Positions 42,396 to 55,750 are shown, counted from the first letter of the stretch. The stretch: DNA of 64,000 nucleotides from Phytopseudomonas punonensis (GCF_900142655.1 NZ_FRBQ01000001.1:1118115-1182114); one strand, 5' to 3'. A program made the numbers and translations. Notes: generated by a model from the letters alone, not told the origin.

Positions 42396-42414
42396 CCAAC
42401 CCGGCATGGGTTGG
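42396..42414 (-). promoter_or_regulatory. Hairpin in the rpmB leader
   Basis: On the minus strand CCAACCC, ATGCC, GGGTTGG forms a perfect seven-pair stem ending 26 bases before the rpmB start. A second GC-rich stem (GCGGCGCCCAGCGCCG) lies upstream of it. The leader between the predicted start near 42510 and rpmB is about 140 bases. In the 383-base gap 42371-42753 I see only this leader, the rpmB promoter and the binding-protein gene's upstream region. Confidence 0.5.
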
Positions 42415-42516
42415 CCGCTTAATCTCTGTTTTTCGGCGCTGGGCGCCGCGTTTCTTCAGGGTCTTACCGGTGATAGATCGCAATCAAGCAGCCGGGCCCC
42501 TAGAAAAGAGCGCTGC

Positions 42517-42545
42517 TTTATACCAGAAAGCCCCCATAGCAACAA
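42517..42545 (-). promoter_or_regulatory. Predicted sigma-70 promoter of rpmBG
   Basis: On the minus strand TTGTTG (42545-42540), a 17-base spacer and TATAAA (42522-42517) match the housekeeping consensus closely. Transcription would start near 42510. Confidence 0.7.
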
Positions 42546-42753
42546 GCGCGAGTATCGTTTAAATCTGCGCCTATTCGGTGCTCAGGCGCCAGCCATGGGC
42601 CGCACCGGGCAGTGACCGCTCGTCACCAGGATACGTTGTTCACCCGCAATTTATCGCTTAGTGTCTGTTCACGCGTCAACGCGACCCACCATCAGTCTGC
42701 GTTTTCCATCTGACGGCCCGCCGGATGCGCGCCACACCGCTCAGGAGTTTCTC

Positions 42754-44334
42754 ATGCGTCTCGCCCTTTTGCCGCTGCTCATCGCCCCGGTGTTCGCCCA
42801 GGCCGCCATCCTCAGCGTTTGCACCGAAGCCAGCCCGGACGGGTTCGATGTGGTGCAGTACAACTCGCTGACCACCACCAATGCCTCGGCCGACGTGCTG
42901 ATGAACCGCCTGGTCGAGTTCGACGCCGCCAGCGGCAAACTGCTGCCCAGCCTGGCCAGCAGCTGGAAGATTTCCGATGACGGCCTGACCTACACCTTCA
43001 CCCTGCGCCCGGACGTGTTGTTCCACCGCACCGACTACTTCAAACCCACTCGCCGGACGCTGGAAGCCGACGACGTGCTGTTCAGCTTCCAACGCATGCT
43101 CGACCCCAACCACCCATGGCACAAAACCGCCACCAGCGGTTATCCACACGCCCAGTCCATGCAATGGCCTGCGCTGATCAAGGCGGTGGAGAAAGTCGAC
43201 GCCCATACCGTACGCATCACCCTCAACAAGCCGGATGCGACCTTTCTCGCCACGCTGAGCATGGGCTTCGCCTCCATCTATTCCGCCGAATACGCCGACC
43301 AGCTGCTCAGGGCCAGCACACCGGAGAAGCTCAATAGCCAGCCGATCGGCACCGGCCCGTTCATCTTCAAACGCTTCCAGAAAGATGCCGCCGTACGCTA
43401 CACGGCCAACGCCGACTACTTCGCCGGCAAGCCGAAGGTCGACAATCTGGTGTACGCCATCACCCCGGATGCCAACGTGCGCCTGCAGCGCCTGCGCCGT
43501 GGCGAATGCCAAATTGCCCTGTCGCCCAAGCCCATGGATGTCGAGGCCGCCGCCAAGGATGCCGACCTGGCCAGCGTGAAGACCGCTGCCTTTATGACCG
43601 CCTTCGTCGCCATCAACAGCCAGCATGCACCGCTGGACAAGCCAGCCGTGCGCCAGGCGATCAACCTGGCATTCGACAAGGCCAGCTACCTCAAGGCCGT
43701 GTTCGAGGGCAGCGCCGAGCCGGCCAGTGGTCCGTACCCGCCAAACACCTGGAGCTACGCCAGCGAGCTGCCGGGCTACGCCCACGACCCGCAGAAGGCC
43801 CGCGAACTGCTGGCGGAAGCTGGGCTGGCTGACGGCTTCAGCACCACGATCTGGACGCGCCCCTCAGGCAGCCTGCTCAACCCCAACCCGAGCCTCGGTG
43901 CACAACTACTGCAGGCCGACTTGGCCAAGGTCGGCATCAAGGCAGAGATCCGCGTGATCGAGTGGGGCGAGCTGATTCGCCGCGCCAAAGCGGGCGAGCA
44001 TGATCTGCTGTTCATGGGCTGGGCCGGTGACAACGGCGATCCGGACAACTTCCTGACCCCGCAGTTTTCCTGTGCCTCGGTGGAGTCCGGTCTGAACTTC
44101 GCGCGCTTCTGCGATGCCAAACTCGACAAGCTAATCGCCGACGGCAAAACGCTCAGCGACCAGAGCAAACGCACTGCACTTTATAAGGATGCCCAGGCGA
44201 TCATTCAGCAGCAGGCGTTGTGGCTGCCGCTCGCCCATCCGACTGCCTACGCACTGACCCGCAAGGGCGTCGAGGGCTACAGCGTGAGCCCGTTCGGCCG
44301 CCAGGACTTTTCCAAGGTCAGCGTAAAGCCCTGA
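42754..44334 (+). CDS. ABC transporter substrate-binding protein, family 5 (peptide-type)
   Basis: A 526-residue periplasmic protein. The signal peptide is MRLALLPLLIAPVFAQA. Family 5 features are present: FTLRPDVLFHRTDYF, ADDVLFSFQRMLDPNH, NSQPIGTGPFIFK and a long C-terminal lobe with DLLFMGWAGDNGDPDNFLTP. This is the DppA/SapA-like solute-binding group for peptides or other small molecules. CAGGAG is spaced for the ATG at 42754. No permease or ATPase genes adjoin it, so it must work with a transporter encoded elsewhere. Confidence 0.9.
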   Translation: MRLALLPLLIAPVFAQAAILSVCTEASPDGFDVVQYNSLTTTNASADVLMNRLVEFDAASGKLLPSLASSWKISDDGLTYTFTLRPDVLFHRTDYFKPTRRTLEADDVLFSFQRMLDPNHPWHKTATSGYPHAQSMQWPALIKAVEKVDAHTVRITLNKPDATFLATLSMGFASIYSAEYADQLLRASTPEKLNSQPIGTGPFIFKRFQKDAAVRYTANADYFAGKPKVDNLVYAITPDANVRLQRLRRGECQIALSPKPMDVEAAAKDADLASVKTAAFMTAFVAINSQHAPLDKPAVRQAINLAFDKASYLKAVFEGSAEPASGPYPPNTWSYASELPGYAHDPQKARELLAEAGLADGFSTTIWTRPSGSLLNPNPSLGAQLLQADLAKVGIKAEIRVIEWGELIRRAKAGEHDLLFMGWAGDNGDPDNFLTPQFSCASVESGLNFARFCDAKLDKLIADGKTLSDQSKRTALYKDAQAIIQQQALWLPLAHPTAYALTRKGVEGYSVSPFGRQDFSKVSVKP

Positions 44335-44367
44335 ACTGATAACGCGGCGGTGTACCTCATCACCACA

Positions 44368-45042
44368 TTACATCCAGCCATGCTCGGCCATCGACAGTGG
44401 CTCACCGTCACCGACGATGAAATGGTCGAGGACACGCACCTCGACCAGCGCCAGCGCCTCCTTCAGGCGCTGGGTCAGCACCTTGTCGGCCTGACTTGGC
44501 TCGGCGACGCCAGAGGGATGATTGTGGGTAAGAATCAGCGCCGCGGCGTTATGCGCCAACGCGCGCTTGACCACCTGACGGGGATAGACGCTAGCACTGT
44601 CGATGGAGCCCTGAAACAGCGCTTCGAACGCCAGCACGCGATGCTTGGCATCGAGAAACAGGCAGCCGAACACTTCATGGGGCTCATGGCGTAGCAGCGC
44701 CTTGAGGTAGTCACGCACCGCCTGCGGGCTTTCCAGCGCCGAATCGCGACGCAACTGTTCGGCAAGGTGCCGGCGGGCCATTTCCAGCACCGCCTGCAAC
44801 TGCGCGAACTTGGCGGGGCCAAGGCCAAGACGCTGGCTGAACGACGGCAGATCCGCTTGTAGCAACTCTCGCAAGCTGCCGAAGTCGGCGAGCAGGTGCC
44901 GCGCCAGGTCCACCGCACTCTGCCCCACCACGCCGGTTCTTAGAAAGATCGCCAGCAGCTCGGCGTCGGTCAGGCTGGCCGCGCCCTGGGCCAGTAATTT
45001 TTCCCGCGGGCGCTCTGCCGCGGGCCACTCACGAATACTCAT
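44368..45042 (-). CDS. radC: RadC family (UPF0758) JAMM-domain protein
   Basis: A 224-residue protein: an N-terminal helix-hairpin-helix region ([20 protein letters not shown]) and a C-terminal JAB1/MPN metallo domain with [14 protein letters not shown] and DHFIVGD. Despite its name the original radC DNA-repair phenotype in E. coli was traced to recG, and the function is unknown. Divergent from coaBC, with a 177-base gap holding no further gene. Confidence 0.93.
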   Translation of the reverse strand: MSIREWPAAERPREKLLAQGAASLTDAELLAIFLRTGVVGQSAVDLARHLLADFGSLRELLQADLPSFSQRLGLGPAKFAQLQAVLEMARRHLAEQLRRDSALESPQAVRDYLKALLRHEPHEVFGCLFLDAKHRVLAFEALFQGSIDSASVYPRQVVKRALAHNAAALILTHNHPSGVAEPSQADKVLTQRLKEALALVEVRVLDHFIVGDGEPLSMAEHGWM

Positions 45043-45219
45043 AGAGACACTCCTTGTCCGTTCGCCTCAGCGTTCACTTTCACCGCTAACCGCACAGCCC
45101 GGCGCGGCGCTGCTCCACTGCTGCCGCTGTGCTATCGTAGCCCGGTTTTTCGCGGGGCGCCGGGGCTGGGGAGGCATCGGCAACCTGCATCTGTAACGGC
45201 ACACGACAAAGGCAGAGCT

Positions 45220-46428
45220 ATGCAGCGGCTGTATCGCAAACGCATCATTCTCGGCGTGGGTGGCGGCATTGCCGCCTACAAGAGCGCGGAACTGGTCCGC
45301 CGACTCAAGGATCAGGGCGCTGAAGTGCGCGTGGTCATGACCCACGGTGGGCGCGAGTTCATTACCCCGCTGACCCTGCAGGCGCTGTCCGGTCACCCGG
45401 TGCACCTGGATCTGCTCGACCCGGCGGCTGAAGCTGCCATGGGTCATATCGAACTGGCGCGCTGGGCGGATCTGGTACTGATCGCGCCCGCCACCGCCGA
45501 CCTGATGGCGCGCCTGGCACAAGGCGTGGCTGATGACCTGCTGACCACCTTGGTGCTGGCCACCGACGCACCTGTCGCCCTGGCGCCGGCGATGAACCAG
45601 GCGATGTGGCGCGACCCAGCGACCCTGGCCAACGTCGAGCTGCTGCGCAGCCGCGGCCTGAAAATGTTCGGCCCGGCGTCCGGAAGCCAGGCCTGTGGCG
45701 ATGTGGGCCTTGGCCGCATGCTCGAAGCCGACGACCTGGCGCAGCTCGCCGCCGACTGCTTCGAGCATCAGGCACTGACCGGCAAACATGTGCTGATCAC
45801 CGCTGGCCCGACCCAGGAGAACATCGACCCGGTGCGCTACATCACCAACCACAGCTCCGGCAAGATGGGTTTCGCCCTCGCCGAAGCAGCGGTGGAAGCC
45901 GGCGCCAAGGTCACCCTGATCAGCGGCCCGGTGCACCTGCCAACGCCGGATCGAGTGAACCGCATCGACGTGGTCAGCGCCCGCGACATGCTCGCCGCCT
46001 GCGAAGCCGCAATGCCCTGCGACATCCTGATCGCCGCGGCGGCGGTGGCCGACTACCGGCCGGAAGTTGTCGCCCAGCACAAATTGAAGAAAGACCCCAA
46101 CAGCGGTGACGGCATGCTGTTGCAGATGGTCCGCAACCCGGACATCCTCGCCACCCTGGCGCACCGCGAAGACCGCCCGTTCAGCGTCGGTTTCGCCGCC
46201 GAGACCGAGAACCTGCTGGAGTACGCCTCGCGCAAGCTTAAGGACAAGAACCTCGACCTGATAGTCGCCAACGATGTGGCCAACCCCAGCATCGGCTTCA
46301 ACAGCGAGGACAACGCGATCACCATCATTGATCGCGGGCTGCAGCAGAGCAGCTTCGCGCAGACCAGCAAGGGCAAGATTGCCCGCCAACTGATGAGCTT
46401 TATCGCTGCGCAACAGACCAAACCCTGA
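45220..46428 (+). CDS. coaBC: Bifunctional phosphopantothenoylcysteine synthetase/decarboxylase
   Basis: A 402-residue enzyme of coenzyme A synthesis. The N-terminal CoaC flavoprotein domain has [11 protein letters not shown] (FMN), catalytic His76 ([11 protein letters not shown]) and Cys159 ([12 protein letters not shown]). The C-terminal CoaB domain begins [22 protein letters not shown]. It joins cysteine to 4'-phosphopantothenate with CTP and then decarboxylates the product. It is the first gene of coaBC-dut-algC-argB. Confidence 0.97.
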   Translation: MQRLYRKRIILGVGGGIAAYKSAELVRRLKDQGAEVRVVMTHGGREFITPLTLQALSGHPVHLDLLDPAAEAAMGHIELARWADLVLIAPATADLMARLAQGVADDLLTTLVLATDAPVALAPAMNQAMWRDPATLANVELLRSRGLKMFGPASGSQACGDVGLGRMLEADDLAQLAADCFEHQALTGKHVLITAGPTQENIDPVRYITNHSSGKMGFALAEAAVEAGAKVTLISGPVHLPTPDRVNRIDVVSARDMLAACEAAMPCDILIAAAAVADYRPEVVAQHKLKKDPNSGDGMLLQMVRNPDILATLAHREDRPFSVGFAAETENLLEYASRKLKDKNLDLIVANDVANPSIGFNSEDNAITIIDRGLQQSSFAQTSKGKIARQLMSFIAAQQTKP

Positions 46429-46459
46429 CATTCATCTGTACGGAAAACCTGATCGCCCC

Positions 46460-46915
46460 ATGCACGCCCTACAAGCCAAGATTCTCGACCCCCGCCTCGG
46501 TACCGACTTCCCGATGCCCGCCTACGCCACACCAGGTTCGGCAGGCCTTGATCTGCGTGCCATGCTTAAGGAAGACCTGACTCTGGAGCCGGGCCAAACG
46601 GTGCTGATTCCTACCGGCCTGGCCGTGCATGTCGCCAACCCTGGCCTGGCTGCGTTGATCCTGCCGCGCTCGGGGCTGGGCCACAAACATGGCATCGTGC
46701 TCGGCAATCTGGTCGGCCTGATCGACTCCGACTACCAGGGCGAGCTGATGGTGTCGTGCTGGAACCGCGGCAATACCGCTTTCAAGATGGCCATAGGTGA
46801 ACGCATCGCCCAGCTGGTGCTGGTCCCGGTAGTACAGGCACGCTTCGAAGTGGTCGAGGAATTCGACGACAGCGAGCGCGGCGCCGGCGGCTTCGGTCAC
46901 TCGGGCAGCCACTGA
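46460..46915 (+). CDS. dut: dUTP diphosphatase
   Basis: A 151-residue trimeric dUTPase that hydrolyses dUTP to dUMP, keeping uracil out of DNA and feeding ThyA. Motifs are visible in order: [11 protein letters not shown] (1), [10 protein letters not shown] (2), [11 protein letters not shown] (3, with the catalytic Asp), GERIAQLV (4) and the C-terminal arm [10 protein letters not shown] (5). The coaBC-dut order is widely conserved. Length is the same as E. coli Dut. Confidence 0.98.
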   Translation: MHALQAKILDPRLGTDFPMPAYATPGSAGLDLRAMLKEDLTLEPGQTVLIPTGLAVHVANPGLAALILPRSGLGHKHGIVLGNLVGLIDSDYQGELMVSCWNRGNTAFKMAIGERIAQLVLVPVVQARFEVVEEFDDSERGAGGFGHSGSH

Positions 46916-46943
46916 TACACCCCACATCGCCAGGAGACGTCGG

Positions 46944-50446
<3,503 letters not shown>

Positions 50447-50460
50447 TCACGGGACGCAGA

Positions 50461-50495
50461 AATGACAACGCCGGCGCTGAGCCGGCGTTGTCATT
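50461..50495 (+). terminator. Hairpin after argB
   Basis: AATGACAACGCCGGC, GCTGA, GCCGGCGTTGTCATT is a perfect 15-pair stem. The T-run is poor (TTTCT), so it may act more as a transcript-stabilising structure than as a strong terminator. Confidence 0.7.
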
Positions 50496-50548
50496 TCTGC
50501 GGCATTAATTTCGCGGCAGTTTTTATCGGCTCTGATTGTTTGTTAGAT

Positions 50549-50663
50549 GGCGAAAACGGCCGTTCGCGGTCTCGTGGGAGCGGCTTTAGCCGCGAGCTCT
50601 TTACGCCTAGCCAGGCACAATCGAGGCTAAAGCCTCTCCCACGAATGAACGGCCGCTTTTGCC
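50549..50663. repeat. MITE/REP-like element, family B copy 2
   Basis: Terminal inverted repeats GGCGAAAACGGCC and GGCCGCTTTTGCC enclose GTGGGAGCGGCTTTAGCCGC (50575-50594) and its inverted partner AGGCTAAAGCCTCTCCCAC. The right end is 12 bases from the TRAP binding-protein stop, as in copy 1 relative to ptsP. Confidence 0.8.
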
Positions 50664-50675
50664 TTAATCAGCCCA

Positions 50676-51770
50676 TCAACGAATCGCGTAGATATCCTTC
50701 TCGTTGGCCTCGGCGTATTCGTACAAACGCGCCAGGTAGGCTTTCTGCTGCTGCCAGACCTTCTGCGCAGCCGGATCGGCAGCAGCAGCAGCGTCGACTA
50801 CGCCGGCGGACACCTCCTTGAGCTTGGCGAGCACTTCATCCGGCAGACGGCGCACATCGACACCCTCCTTCTTGAGTTGCTCCATGGCCTCCATGTTCTT
50901 GGCGTTGTAGTCATCAAGCATGTCGGCGTTGACGTCACGGGCCGCGGCGCGAACGATAGCCTGCAGGTCGGCCGGCAGGGTTTCCCAGGCCTTGATGTTG
51001 ATGTCCAGCTCGAAGGTGACGTTCGGCTCCTGCCAACCCGGCGTGTAGTAGTACTTGGCCGCCTTGTGCAGGCCCAGCGCCTGGTCGTTGTACGGGCCGA
51101 TCCATTCGGTAGCGTCGATGGCGCCGGTCTGCAGGGCAGTGAATATCTCGCCAGCCGGCATGTTGACCACGGTGCCACCGACCCTGGTCAGCACTTCGCC
51201 GCCCAGGCCAGGGGTGCGCATTTTCAGGCCCTTGAGATCATCGACCGAGTTGATTTCCTTGTTGAACCAGCCAGCGGTCTGTACGCCGGTGGCGCCACAG
51301 GCCATCGGCAACACGCCGTAGGGCTTGTAGACCTCTTCCCAGAGCTGGATGCCGCCGCCGTAGTGCAGCCAGGCGTTCATTTCCTGGGCGTTGGGGCCGA
51401 ATGGCAGGGCGCAGAAGAACTGTGCGGCCGGCACCTTGCCTTTCCAGTAGTAGGGGGCGCCGTGGCCCATCTCGGCAGTGCCGCGCGATACCGCATCGAA
51501 CACTTCCAGAGCCGGCACCAGTTCACCGGCGGCGTAGACCTTGACCTTCAGGCGGCCGTTGCTCATCTGTTCGACCAGCTTGGCGAAGCGCTCGGCGCCC
51601 ACACCCACGCCGGGGAAGTTCTTCGGCCAAGAGGTGACCATTTTCCAGGTGAACGATTTGGCCTCTTCGGCAGGTCTGGCGGCATTGGCGCCGGCCTCCT
51701 CCTTGCACCCGACCAATGCCCCGGCTGCAATGCCGACACCCGCAGCAGCCAGTATCTGGCGACGTTTCAT
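50676..51770 (-). CDS. TRAP transporter solute-binding protein (DctP family, TakP-like)
   Basis: A 364-residue extracytoplasmic binding protein. The export signal starts MKRRQILAAAGVG (twin-arginine-like) and ends in a lipobox LVGC (Cys22), so it may be a Tat-exported lipoprotein. The mature part has TSWPKNFPGVGVGAERFA, GHGAPYYWKGK, LKMRTPGLGGEVLTRVG and GAIDATEWIGPYND. The WIGPYND region resembles 2-oxoacid/mannonate-type TakP proteins. It is divergent from the two permease genes of the same transporter. Confidence 0.92.
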   Translation of the reverse strand: MKRRQILAAAGVGIAAGALVGCKEEAGANAARPAEEAKSFTWKMVTSWPKNFPGVGVGAERFAKLVEQMSNGRLKVKVYAAGELVPALEVFDAVSRGTAEMGHGAPYYWKGKVPAAQFFCALPFGPNAQEMNAWLHYGGGIQLWEEVYKPYGVLPMACGATGVQTAGWFNKEINSVDDLKGLKMRTPGLGGEVLTRVGGTVVNMPAGEIFTALQTGAIDATEWIGPYNDQALGLHKAAKYYYTPGWQEPNVTFELDINIKAWETLPADLQAIVRAAARDVNADMLDDYNAKNMEAMEQLKKEGVDVRRLPDEVLAKLKEVSAGVVDAAAAADPAAQKVWQQQKAYLARLYEYAEANEKDIYAIR

Positions 51771-51923
51771 AGGTAGCTCCTTTTGTTGTTGTAATAGTTT
51801 TTGCCCAGCACGCAATGGGCGGTCGCCGCCCGAACGCTCAAGCCTCGCGACACGCGCAAATGTGGCTACATTAGAAGCAAGCTGACATCAGGTATAGCAA
51901 AGCTGACTAAAGTCGTACGGCGA

Positions 51924-51953
51924 TTGCTGTTTCAGCGGGTAACTGCCTAGAAT
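51924..51953 (+). promoter_or_regulatory. Predicted sigma-70 promoter of the TRAP permease genes
   Basis: TTGCTG, an 18-base spacer and TAGAAT lie 43 bases before the small permease ATG, in the divergent gap shared with the binding-protein gene. Confidence 0.5.
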
Positions 51954-51996
51954 CAGCCGCTTTTGCCAACACTCCCGATAACTATAAGGACGATCT

Positions 51997-52542
51997 ATGT
52001 CCAACTCGCCTTCACTTCCCCTGAGCCTGGCCAGAACCATCGACGCGATCAACAGCGCCATTGGCAAGGCATGCTCATGGCTGACTCTGTTTCTGGTGCT
52101 GGGCACCACCATCGTCGTGGTGCTGCGCTACGGCTTCGGTATCGGCGCAACCGCCCTGCAGGAAGCGGTGCTCTACGCACACGCCCTGGTCTTCATGGGC
52201 GCCGCAGCCTGGGCGCTGCAACGCAATGCCCACGTGCGTGTGGACATCTTCTACCAGCAATTCAGCGGCCGCCGTCAGGCGCTGGTCGAGATAATGGGCA
52301 ACGTCTTGTTTCTTTTGCCCGTCTGCCTATTCCTCGGCTGGGCGAGTTGGGATTACGTGAGCAATGCGTGGGCAACCTATGAAGGCTCCAGCGAATCGGG
52401 CGGCCTGAAATTCGTTTATCTGCAGAAGAGCATCATCTTGTTGCTGGTCGTTAGCCTGACGCTCCAGGGCGTTTCCAACCTGATCAAGGCGATCTATATC
52501 ATCACCGGCCGCCTGCCCGCCGCGGAGGTGAAACATGGCTGA
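51997..52542 (+). CDS. TRAP transporter small permease (DctQ family)
   Basis: A 181-residue inner-membrane protein with four hydrophobic spans (WLTLFLVLGTTIVVVLRYGF; EAVLYAHALVFMGAAAWAL; GNVLFLLPVCLFLGWASWDY; SIILLLVVSLTLQGVSNL). The second has the conserved HALVFMGAAAWALQRNAHVRVD loop region. It forms the transport unit with the large permease, overlapping it by 8 bases. Confidence 0.94.
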   Translation: MSNSPSLPLSLARTIDAINSAIGKACSWLTLFLVLGTTIVVVLRYGFGIGATALQEAVLYAHALVFMGAAAWALQRNAHVRVDIFYQQFSGRRQALVEIMGNVLFLLPVCLFLGWASWDYVSNAWATYEGSSESGGLKFVYLQKSIILLLVVSLTLQGVSNLIKAIYIITGRLPAAEVKHG

Positions 52543-53911
52543 GTTAATGGCAATACTGCTGTTCGCCAGCATCTGCGTGGCACTGATGGCCGGTTACCCG
52601 GTGGCCTTCACACTCGGTGGCGTGTCCTTGCTGTTCGCTGGTATCGGCATTGCCACCGGCAGCTTCGACCCTGGCTACTTGAGCGCCCTGCCCAACCGTC
52701 TGTTCGGCATCATGAACAACCAGACCATGCTGGCCGTGCCGCTGTTCGTGTTCATGGGCGTGATGCTGGAGCGCTCGCGCGTGGCCGAAGACTTGCTCGA
52801 ATCAATGTCGCGCCTGTTCGGCACCTTGCGCGGCGGTCTGGCGATTTCGGTCTGCGTGGTGGGCGCGCTGCTCGCGGCCAGCACCGGCATCGTCGGCGCC
52901 ACCGTGGTGACCATGGGTCTACTGGCCCTGCCGACCATGCTGCGCCGCGGTTATGACCCGGCCATCTCTACCGGCACGCTGGCGGCGACTGGCACCCTGG
53001 GCCAGATCATCCCGCCTTCCATCGTACTGGTGCTGCTGGGCGACGTGATGTCGAGCGCCTATCAGCAGGCGCAATTGAAGATGGGCATCTTCTCACCGAA
53101 GACCGTCTCGGTCGGCGATCTGTTCGTCGGTGCCCTGCTGCCAGGCCTGCTACTAGTAGGCCTGTATATCGTCTACATCATCGCCGTAGCGATCCTGCAG
53201 CCGAAGAAGCTGCCTGCGCTGCCCAAGGAAGAACTCGGTGACGTCGAGTGGGGCAAGCTGCTGAAAGCCTTGGTGCCGCCGCTGGTGCTTATCGGTGCAG
53301 TACTTGGCTCGATCCTGGCGGGTTATGCGACCCCGACCGAAGCCGCTGCACTTGGCGCGGTAGGTGCCATGCTGCTGGCACTGTTCAAGGGGAAGCTGAA
53401 TTTCGGACAACTTCGTGACGTGGCCTACGGCACTACTGAAATCAGCGCGATGGTGTTCATGATCCTGATCGGCGCCTCGCTGTTCTCGCTGGTGTTCCGC
53501 GGTTTCGGCGGCGAAGCACTGATCGAGGACGTGTTCGCACAGCTGCCAGGCGGCGTGCTCGGCGCATTCTTCCTGGTCATGCTGGTGATCTTCCTGCTCG
53601 GCTTCATTCTCGACTTCATCGAAATCACTTTCGTGGTGGTGCCAATCGTCGGCCCCGTACTGCTGGCCATGGGCCTTGACCCGGTCTGGCTCGGCGTGAT
53701 GATCGCGCTCAACCTGCAGACCTCGTTCCTGACGCCCCCCTTCGGCTTCGCGCTGTTCTATCTACGCGGTGTCACGCCGCCCAGCATACCGACCAGCACC
53801 ATCTACAAGGGCGTGGTGCCGTTTATCCTGATACAGCTGTTGCTGCTGGTGATCGCCTACATTTTCCCAGGATTGATTACCTGGTTGCCGGAGCAAGTCT
53901 ACGGTTCTTGA
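52535..53911 (+). CDS. TRAP transporter large permease (DctM family)
   Basis: A 458-residue inner-membrane protein with about 12 spans, the sodium-coupled translocation subunit. Recognisable segments are GYPVAFTLGGVSLLFAGIGI, TMLAVPLFVFMGVMLERSRV, LGQIIPPSIVLVLLGD and LQTSFLTPPFGFALFYLRGV. It acts with the DctQ-type protein and the divergently encoded DctP-type binding protein. The probable cargo is a 2-oxo acid or another organic anion, by analogy with TakP. Confidence 0.95.
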   Translation: MAELMAILLFASICVALMAGYPVAFTLGGVSLLFAGIGIATGSFDPGYLSALPNRLFGIMNNQTMLAVPLFVFMGVMLERSRVAEDLLESMSRLFGTLRGGLAISVCVVGALLAASTGIVGATVVTMGLLALPTMLRRGYDPAISTGTLAATGTLGQIIPPSIVLVLLGDVMSSAYQQAQLKMGIFSPKTVSVGDLFVGALLPGLLLVGLYIVYIIAVAILQPKKLPALPKEELGDVEWGKLLKALVPPLVLIGAVLGSILAGYATPTEAAALGAVGAMLLALFKGKLNFGQLRDVAYGTTEISAMVFMILIGASLFSLVFRGFGGEALIEDVFAQLPGGVLGAFFLVMLVIFLLGFILDFIEITFVVVPIVGPVLLAMGLDPVWLGVMIALNLQTSFLTPPFGFALFYLRGVTPPSIPTSTIYKGVVPFILIQLLLLVIAYIFPGLITWLPEQVYGS

Positions 53912-53925
53912 CTGCCTGGCAGCAT

Positions 53926-53952
53926 AAACGCCCGTTTCGACGGGCGTTTTTT
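53926..53952 (+). terminator. Intrinsic terminator of the TRAP permease genes
   Basis: AAACGCCCG, TTTCGA, CGGGCG followed by six T residues, 15 bases after the large-permease stop. Confidence 0.9.
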
Positions 53953-54020
53953 ATGGGCACTGGCGAACCTCGCCGCCGCCTCGTGGCCCAACAGCCAATC
54001 TCTACAGGAGCAGCACGTCC

Positions 54021-54917
54021 ATGAGCACCACCAACGAACGCATCCAGCTGGGCGACCTGGTCTGCTGGCGCATCCATCATGCCGGCGCCGAGCTGTTGGT
54101 CAGTGAGCAAGGCGCGCAGATCCTTCGCTATAAGCCTACCAAGGGTGAGCCGCTGATCTGGCTCAGCGAAGAGGCGGCATACGAAACCGGAAAGAGCGTA
54201 CGCGGCGGCGTGCCGGTGTGCTGGCCCTGGTTCGGCGACCTGCAGCGCAACCCAGACGCCATCCGCGCCACGTACACCCGCCCTGATCAGGCTCCGGCCC
54301 ACGGCCTGGTGCGCGACCAGGCTTGGCAATTGATCGGCCTGAATACCGAAGAAGATGGCGTGACACTGTCGTTCGCCTTCGACACCGCCGCCCAGCCGAT
54401 TGCCGAATGGCCGCATGCCGCCGAGCTGCAGCTGGACATCCACCTCGGCGAGCGCCTGAAGCTGATCCTGACCACCCGCAACCTGGGCGACAACGAACTG
54501 CCGATCAGCCAGGCGCTGCACACCTACTTCGCGGTCAGCGATATCCGCAAGGTACAGATCGAAGGCCTGGACGCCTGCCGCTACGTCGACACCCTGCAGG
54601 ACTGGAAGAAAGTGCGCCAGAAAGGCCCGGTGACCTTCAGCGGCGAAACCGACCGCATCTACCTCGACACGCCGCAACAGCTGAGCATCGTCGACCCGCT
54701 CTGGAAGCGGCGCATTGTCATGCGTAGCGAAGGCTCGGCCTCAGCGGTGGTGTGGAACCCGTGGATCGCCAAGGCCAAGCGCCTCTCGCAATTTGCCGAC
54801 GACGCCTGGCAGGGCATGCTCTGCATCGAGCACGCCAACGTGCTGGACGACTCGCTGATCCTCGCACCGGGAGCCGAATACCGCCTCGACGTCACGCTGT
54901 GGTCGCAAGCACTTTGA
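54021..54917 (+). CDS. D-hexose-6-phosphate mutarotase (YeaD-like)
   Basis: A 298-residue protein of the galactose-mutarotase fold, YeaD branch, interconverting alpha and beta anomers of glucose-6-phosphate. Diagnostic segments are EQGAQILRYKP, GKSVRGGVPVCWPWFGD, HGLVRDQAWQL (His) and ALHTYFAVSDI. The second catalytic Asp/Glu region is IEGLDACRYVD. It stands alone between the TRAP genes and engB. Confidence 0.9.
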   Translation: MSTTNERIQLGDLVCWRIHHAGAELLVSEQGAQILRYKPTKGEPLIWLSEEAAYETGKSVRGGVPVCWPWFGDLQRNPDAIRATYTRPDQAPAHGLVRDQAWQLIGLNTEEDGVTLSFAFDTAAQPIAEWPHAAELQLDIHLGERLKLILTTRNLGDNELPISQALHTYFAVSDIRKVQIEGLDACRYVDTLQDWKKVRQKGPVTFSGETDRIYLDTPQQLSIVDPLWKRRIVMRSEGSASAVVWNPWIAKAKRLSQFADDAWQGMLCIEHANVLDDSLILAPGAEYRLDVTLWSQAL

Positions 54918-54984
54918 GATGACGTGCCTTCAAGGCAGTCAGGCTGCGCGGGTCAGCAAGCCCCCAGCCTGTTAGACTGCCGCG

Positions 54985-55659
54985 ATGCACGCCCCATCAC
55001 CGGATACCCCGATGCAAGCAAAGAACCCTGCAATCGGCTTGTGTCAGCAAGCCACCTTTCTGATCAGCGCCGCCAAGGTCGACCAATGCCCGGACGACCA
55101 GGGCTATGAAGTCGCCTTCGCTGGCCGCTCCAACGCCGGCAAGTCCAGCGCGCTGAACACCCTGACCCACGCCAGCCTGGCTCGTACCTCGAAAACCCCG
55201 GGGCGCACTCAGCTGCTGAACTTCTTCCGCCTGGACGAAGAGCGCCGCCTGGTCGACCTGCCTGGTTACGGCTACGCCAAAGTGCCGATCCCGCTCAAGC
55301 TGCACTGGCAGAAACACCTCGAGGCCTACTTGGGTAGCCGTGAGAGCCTGCGCGGCCTGATGCTGATGATGGACATCCGCCATCCGCTGACCGAGTTCGA
55401 CCGCATGATGCTCGACTGGTCGGGCGCCAGCGGCATGCCGATGCACATCCTGCTGACCAAGGCCGACAAGCTGGCCTTTGGCGCGGCGAAAACCACCTTG
55501 CTCAAGGTGCAGCAGGAGATCCGCAAGGGGTGGGGCGATCACGTCAGCATCCAACTGTTCTCGGCGCCCAAGCGCATTGGCGTGGAAGACGCGCAGACCG
55601 TTCTCGGCCACTGGCTGGGCCTGATCGGCGAAGAAGACGACGACCAAGCCGAAGACTGA
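54985..55659 (+). CDS. engB: Ribosome biogenesis GTP-binding protein
   Basis: A 224-residue GTPase (YihA/YsxC) needed for large-subunit assembly. G1 is [13 protein letters not shown]3 is [10 protein letters not shown]4 is TKADKL; the switch region [11 protein letters not shown] is conserved. A second ATG at 55012 ([11 protein letters not shown]) gives 215 residues and is nearer the E. coli length (210), so it could be the true start. It adjoins the ErsA sRNA and polA, as in other gammaproteobacteria where the Spot 42 gene takes this place. Confidence 0.96.
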   Translation: MHAPSPDTPMQAKNPAIGLCQQATFLISAAKVDQCPDDQGYEVAFAGRSNAGKSSALNTLTHASLARTSKTPGRTQLLNFFRLDEERRLVDLPGYGYAKVPIPLKLHWQKHLEAYLGSRESLRGLMLMMDIRHPLTEFDRMMLDWSGASGMPMHILLTKADKLAFGAAKTTLLKVQQEIRKGWGDHVSIQLFSAPKRIGVEDAQTVLGHWLGLIGEEDDDQAED

Positions 55660-55669
55660 TGCGCTTGTA

Positions 55670-55750
55670 GTAGCCCGTGGTCGAGCGTAGCGACACCCGG
55701 GAGTAGCCACATGCTCTTCCTGGGTATCGCTACGCTCAACGCCAGGCTAC
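55670..55750. repeat. Dispersed palindromic repeat, family A copy 3
   Basis: GTAGCCCGTGGTCGAGCGTA (from 55670, to 55702) and inverted TCCTGGGTATCGCTACGCTC (from 55718, to 55750). It shares its sequence with 12856-12942 and 15293-15379 and follows the engB stop by 10 bases. Confidence 0.85.
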
